Shown: positions 60,993 through 64,000 of the stretch, one piece after another | Layout of the letters: each line of letters starts with the position of its first letter | How positions within the stretch are numbered: the stretch's first letter is position 1 | Origin: Corynebacterium zhongnanshanii | GTDB taxonomy: Bacteria; Actinomycetota; Actinomycetes; Mycobacteriales; Mycobacteriaceae | Length of the DNA stretch: 64,000 bases | Assembly (NCBI RefSeq): GCF_014490575.1 | Contig: NZ_CP061033.1 | Span: 992,001-1,056,000, forward strand | Reading direction: 5' to 3' | Translations under genes and position numbers: made by a program | The notes under the pieces: generated by a model | The model's input: only the letters and a program-made list of their open reading frames with translations | Database searches by the model: none | What the model was told of the DNA's origin: nothing

Positions 60993-63656
60993 CTATAGGG
61001 CGGTCTCGACAGCGCTCTTGACGGCCTCCAGACCAGCTTGGATGCCCTCGGCCTGAGTGCCGGAGCCCTGAGCCAGTGCTGGCTTACCGCCTCCGCGGCC
61101 ACCAACCTTCTCCGCGAATGTCTTGACCAAATCGCCGGCCTTCACGCCCTTGTCCACAGCGGCGGACGTGGCGGCGGCGACGAATGGTACCTTGCCGCCG
61201 TCGTTGGAGGTAAACAGCACCACCGCGGCTTCGGAGCTCAGGCGGCCAATCGCATCGGTGGTCAGGGTGCGCAGGTCACCGGCTGCAACGCCATCGGGCA
61301 GCTGCAACGCGATCACTTTCGTGTCGCCGATGGTCTGGCCTTGAGTAATCAAGTCCCCTACTTGGCTGGCCAGCTGCTGGTTGCGCAACTTCTGGATCTG
61401 TTTTTCAGCATCCTTCAGCTTGGCGGTCAGAGCATCGATGCGCTCCGGCAACTGCTCCGTTGGGGTCTTCAAGCTGGTCGCCAGCTCGCTGACTACGCTC
61501 TTTTCTCCGGACAGGAAGCGGAAGGAATCCATGCCTGTGTACGCCTCGATGCGGCGAACGCCCGAAGCCACGGAGGACTCGCCCAGCACCGCGATCGGGC
61601 CGATCTGGGAGGAGTGCTCCACGTGGATACCACCACACAGCTCCATGGAGAATGGACCGCCGATCTCCACCACGCGGACCTCCGATCCGTAGTTCTCACC
61701 GAACAGCGCCATGGCACCCATCGCCTTGGCCTCCTCCAGAGAGGTTTCGATGGTGTTGACCTGGTAGTCCGAATCCACCGCGCCGTTGGCGATGTCTTCG
61801 ATACGACGCAGCTGTTCGTCCGTCAACTGCTCGCCATAGTTGAAGTCGAAGCGCAGGTAGCCGGGCTTGTTCAAAGATCCAGCCTGGACTGCCGTGGGGC
61901 CCAGCACCTCGCGAAGGGCGGCGTGAATCAAGTGCGTGCCAGAGTGCGCCTGGCGGGCCTGGTGGCGCCACGCGTTGTCCACGTGGCTGGTGACCGCGTT
62001 GCCCACAGCCACGGTGCCGCCGGTGATGGTGGCGTTGTGGACCCAAACCTTCTTGCCCACCTTCTGCACGTCATCCACGCGGGCGCTAAAGCCCTCGCCC
62101 TTGATCACGCCGCGGTCGGCCATCTGGCCACCGGCCTCGGCGTAGAAGGGGGTGCGGTCCAGGATGATCTGAACCGTCGTTCCCTCGGAGGCGCGATCCA
62201 CCAACGCACCTTCAGAGATGAGGCCCAGCACCTTGCCCTCATCCTCCAGCTGGGTGTACCCCGTGAAGACAGTGGCGTGGTTGTCCACGAACGCGCGGTA
62301 CACGGACTGGTCCGCGTGACCCAGCTTCTTGGCGTTGTTGTCTGCCTTGGCGCGGGCCTTTTGCTCGGCCATGTGTGCGTGGAAGCCCTCTTCGTCCACC
62401 TGCAGGTTGTTCTCCTGGGCCATTTCCATGGTCAGGTCGATCGGGAAGCCGTGCGTGTCGTGCAGGGTGAAGGCAACGTCGCCAGGAATGGTGGTCTCAC
62501 CACGGTCCTTCGCGCCGGAGACATACTCGTCGAACAGTCGCGTTCCGGATTCCAGTGTCTTCAGGAAGGACTTCTCCTCGCCCACGGCCACGGCACGAAT
62601 ACGCTCCCAAGAGTCCGCGATCTCTGGGTAGGACGGAGTCATCGTGGTGGATACGGTCTCCATTAGCTTCTCCATCGTCTCGCCGCGTGCTCCCAGCAGG
62701 CGTGCGGAGCGGATGATACGGCGCAGCAGACGGCGCAGAATGTAGCCGCGGCCCTCGTTGCCGGGGGTCACGCCATCCAGCATCAGCATCAATCCGGTAC
62801 GGCAATGATCAGCAATCACGCGGAACCGCACGTCGGCCTGGGCGTCGGATCCATAGGCAGCACCCGTGAGCCGCTCAGCCTCGTCGATCACCGGGCGCAA
62901 CAGGTCCGTCTCGTAGACGTTATCCACGTCCTGGAGCAGGCAGGCCACGCGCTCGATGCCCATACCCGTATCGATGTTCTGCTTCGGTAGGGGGCCTAAG
63001 ATCTCAAAGTTGCCCTTGCCCAGCCCCTCGCCGCGCTCGTTTTGCATGAAGACCAGGTTCCAGATCTCCATGTAGCGTGTGTCATCGGCGATCGGGCCAC
63101 CCTCCTTGCCGTGCTCCGGTCCACGGTCGTAGTAGATCTCGGAGCAGGGACCGCACGGGCCTGGCACACCCATGGACCAGTAGTTATCCTCCATGCCCAA
63201 ACGCTGAATTCGCTCGGCCGGAACACCGATCTTCTTCTCCCAGATCTCGGCGGCCTCGTCGTCGTCCAGGTACACGGTCACCCACAGGCGCTCGGGATCC
63301 AGCCCGAAGCCACCGTCCTCCACGGATTTGGTGAGCAAGGTCCAGGCGTGGGTGATGGCGCCTTCCTTGAAGTAGTTGCCGAAGGAGAAGTTGCCGGCCA
63401 TCTGGAAGAAGGTATTGTGCCGGGTGGTGATGCCCACCTCTTCAATATCCAACGTACGCACGCATTTTTGGATGGAGGTTGCCGTCTCAAAAGGAGGAGT
63501 TTGCTGGCCCAGGAAGTAAGGCTTGAACGGCACCATGCCGGCGTTGACGAAGAGGAGGTTCGGATCATCCAGGATCAACGACGCGCTGGGAACCTCGGTG
63601 TGTCCGGCATTCGTAAAGTGCTCGATGAAGCGCTGGCGAATCTCATGCGTTTGCAC
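60993..63656 (-). CDS. alaS: Alanyl-tRNA synthetase
   Basis: 887 residues, full length. Class II catalytic core at the N-terminus ([38 protein letters not shown]), tRNA-recognition domain, editing domain with the zinc motif [16 protein letters not shown] and its partner [13 protein letters not shown], and the C-terminal oligomerisation domain ([15 protein letters not shown]). Start GTG 63656, with GAGG nine bases upstream. The 71-base gap to rarA probably contains the promoter. Confidence 0.97.
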   Translation of the reverse strand: MQTHEIRQRFIEHFTNAGHTEVPSASLILDDPNLLFVNAGMVPFKPYFLGQQTPPFETATSIQKCVRTLDIEEVGITTRHNTFFQMAGNFSFGNYFKEGAITHAWTLLTKSVEDGGFGLDPERLWVTVYLDDDEAAEIWEKKIGVPAERIQRLGMEDNYWSMGVPGPCGPCSEIYYDRGPEHGKEGGPIADDTRYMEIWNLVFMQNERGEGLGKGNFEILGPLPKQNIDTGMGIERVACLLQDVDNVYETDLLRPVIDEAERLTGAAYGSDAQADVRFRVIADHCRTGLMLMLDGVTPGNEGRGYILRRLLRRIIRSARLLGARGETMEKLMETVSTTMTPSYPEIADSWERIRAVAVGEEKSFLKTLESGTRLFDEYVSGAKDRGETTIPGDVAFTLHDTHGFPIDLTMEMAQENNLQVDEEGFHAHMAEQKARAKADNNAKKLGHADQSVYRAFVDNHATVFTGYTQLEDEGKVLGLISEGALVDRASEGTTVQIILDRTPFYAEAGGQMADRGVIKGEGFSARVDDVQKVGKKVWVHNATITGGTVAVGNAVTSHVDNAWRHQARQAHSGTHLIHAALREVLGPTAVQAGSLNKPGYLRFDFNYGEQLTDEQLRRIEDIANGAVDSDYQVNTIETSLEEAKAMGAMALFGENYGSEVRVVEIGGPFSMELCGGIHVEHSSQIGPIAVLGESSVASGVRRIEAYTGMDSFRFLSGEKSVVSELATSLKTPTEQLPERIDALTAKLKDAEKQIQKLRNQQLASQVGDLITQGQTIGDTKVIALQLPDGVAAGDLRTLTTDAIGRLSSEAAVVLFTSNDGGKVPFVAAATSAAVDKGVKAGDLVKTFAEKVGGRGGGKPALAQGSGTQAEGIQAGLEAVKSAVETAL

Positions 63657-63727
63657 GTTTTTTAGACCTCGTTAACAGATAGTGCGAATTGACCTCAATT
63701 AGTCTACCTGTCCGTGGGGTGAAGGCC

Positions 63728-64000
63728 TTATTTACCCCGTATCCAGCCACGAACGATCGCGCGCAGGCTCTCCAGCCGCGCGGAGATGGTGCGTTCGTGT
63801 CCGTGCTGCGTGGGTGTGTAGTACACGGCGTCCTGAAGATCATCGGGCAGGTAGTGCTGTGGGACCACGCCCTTGGGATCATCGTGCGGGTACTTATAGC
63901 CCACCGCGTTGCCGAGGTCCTTCGCCCCCTGGTAGTGCCCGTCGCGCAGATGCACCGGGACGGTGTGGCCCTTACCTGCGCGCACGTCCTCCACGGCCCG
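63728..64000 (-). CDS. rarA: RarA/MgsA replication-associated recombination protein, C-terminal fragment
   Basis: The last 90 residues of a gene running off the right edge. RarA is an AAA+ ATPase acting at stalled forks. The visible part is the conserved C-terminal tetramerisation region: [33 protein letters not shown] and [14 protein letters not shown]. The catalytic domain lies outside. Placement next to alaS is normal for corynebacteria. Confidence 0.93.
   Translation of the reverse strand, partial: RAVEDVRAGKGHTVPVHLRDGHYQGAKDLGNAVGYKYPHDDPKGVVPQHYLPDDLQDAVYYTPTQHGHERTISARLESLRAIVRGWIRGK

Noticed and set aside
61038..62666. Open reading frame of 542 codons on the plus strand
   Set aside because: Antisense shadow of alaS; no start signals or family motifs.

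Overview
The window comes from a Corynebacterium chromosome. Three things point to this: an actinobacterial SUF operon led by a SufR-type repressor and directly followed by an MptB-type mannosyltransferase; the tkt-tal-zwf-opcA-pgl operon containing the actinobacterial protein OpcA; and the unbroken order secG-tpiA-pgk-gap-whiA-yvcK-rapZ-uvrC through pyr, aro and alaS to rarA, which I know from C. glutamicum. Actinobacterial mIHF and a PriA without helicase motifs agree. The species cannot be named from the sequence alone. The region is housekeeping core genome. I see no insertion sequence, prophage, CRISPR array, tRNA, rRNA or toxin-antitoxin system, and no gene-free stretch longer than about 180 bases.

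Layout. 1-367: N-terminal end of an ABC-F ATPase (minus strand). 462-1631: a lycopene-cyclase-like flavoprotein (plus strand). 1610-8029: SUF Fe-S cluster operon (minus strand, sufR-B-D-C-S-U-T). 8191-12995: plus-strand mptB, a two-gene ABC exporter and ctaA. 13049-13987: ctaB on the minus strand, convergent with ctaA. 14172-20841: plus-strand pentose phosphate operon tkt-tal-zwf-opcA-pgl. From 20897 to the right edge every gene is on the minus strand: lower glycolysis (gap-pgk-tpiA) with secG; whiA-yvcK-rapZ-uvrC; riboflavin genes (ribD-E-BA-H) with rpe; rsmB-fmt-def-priA-metK; coaBC, rpoZ, gmk, mihF; pyrimidine genes pyrR-B-C-carA-B-pyrF; aro genes with efp, nusB and pepQ; mltG, ruvX, alaS and the C-terminal end of rarA.

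How the genes fit together. SUF builds Fe-S clusters. ctaA and ctaB make heme A for the aa3 oxidase. The zwf operon supplies NADPH and pentose phosphates, and Rpe links that pathway to the nearby riboflavin genes, whose RibBA uses ribulose 5-phosphate. The pyr genes make UMP and the aro genes make chorismate.

The most interesting points are regulatory or structural. There is a PyrR-binding-type RNA hairpin that would sequester the pyrR ribosome binding site. The sufR promoter contains an operator-like dyad with a DtxR-box-like sequence just upstream. A 16-bp perfect inverted repeat lies inside the end of pgl. A lone lycopene cyclase gene appears to have a leaderless start. The ppc gene, which I expect between pgl and secG, is absent. 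No undescribed defence, mobile or biosynthetic system is visible.
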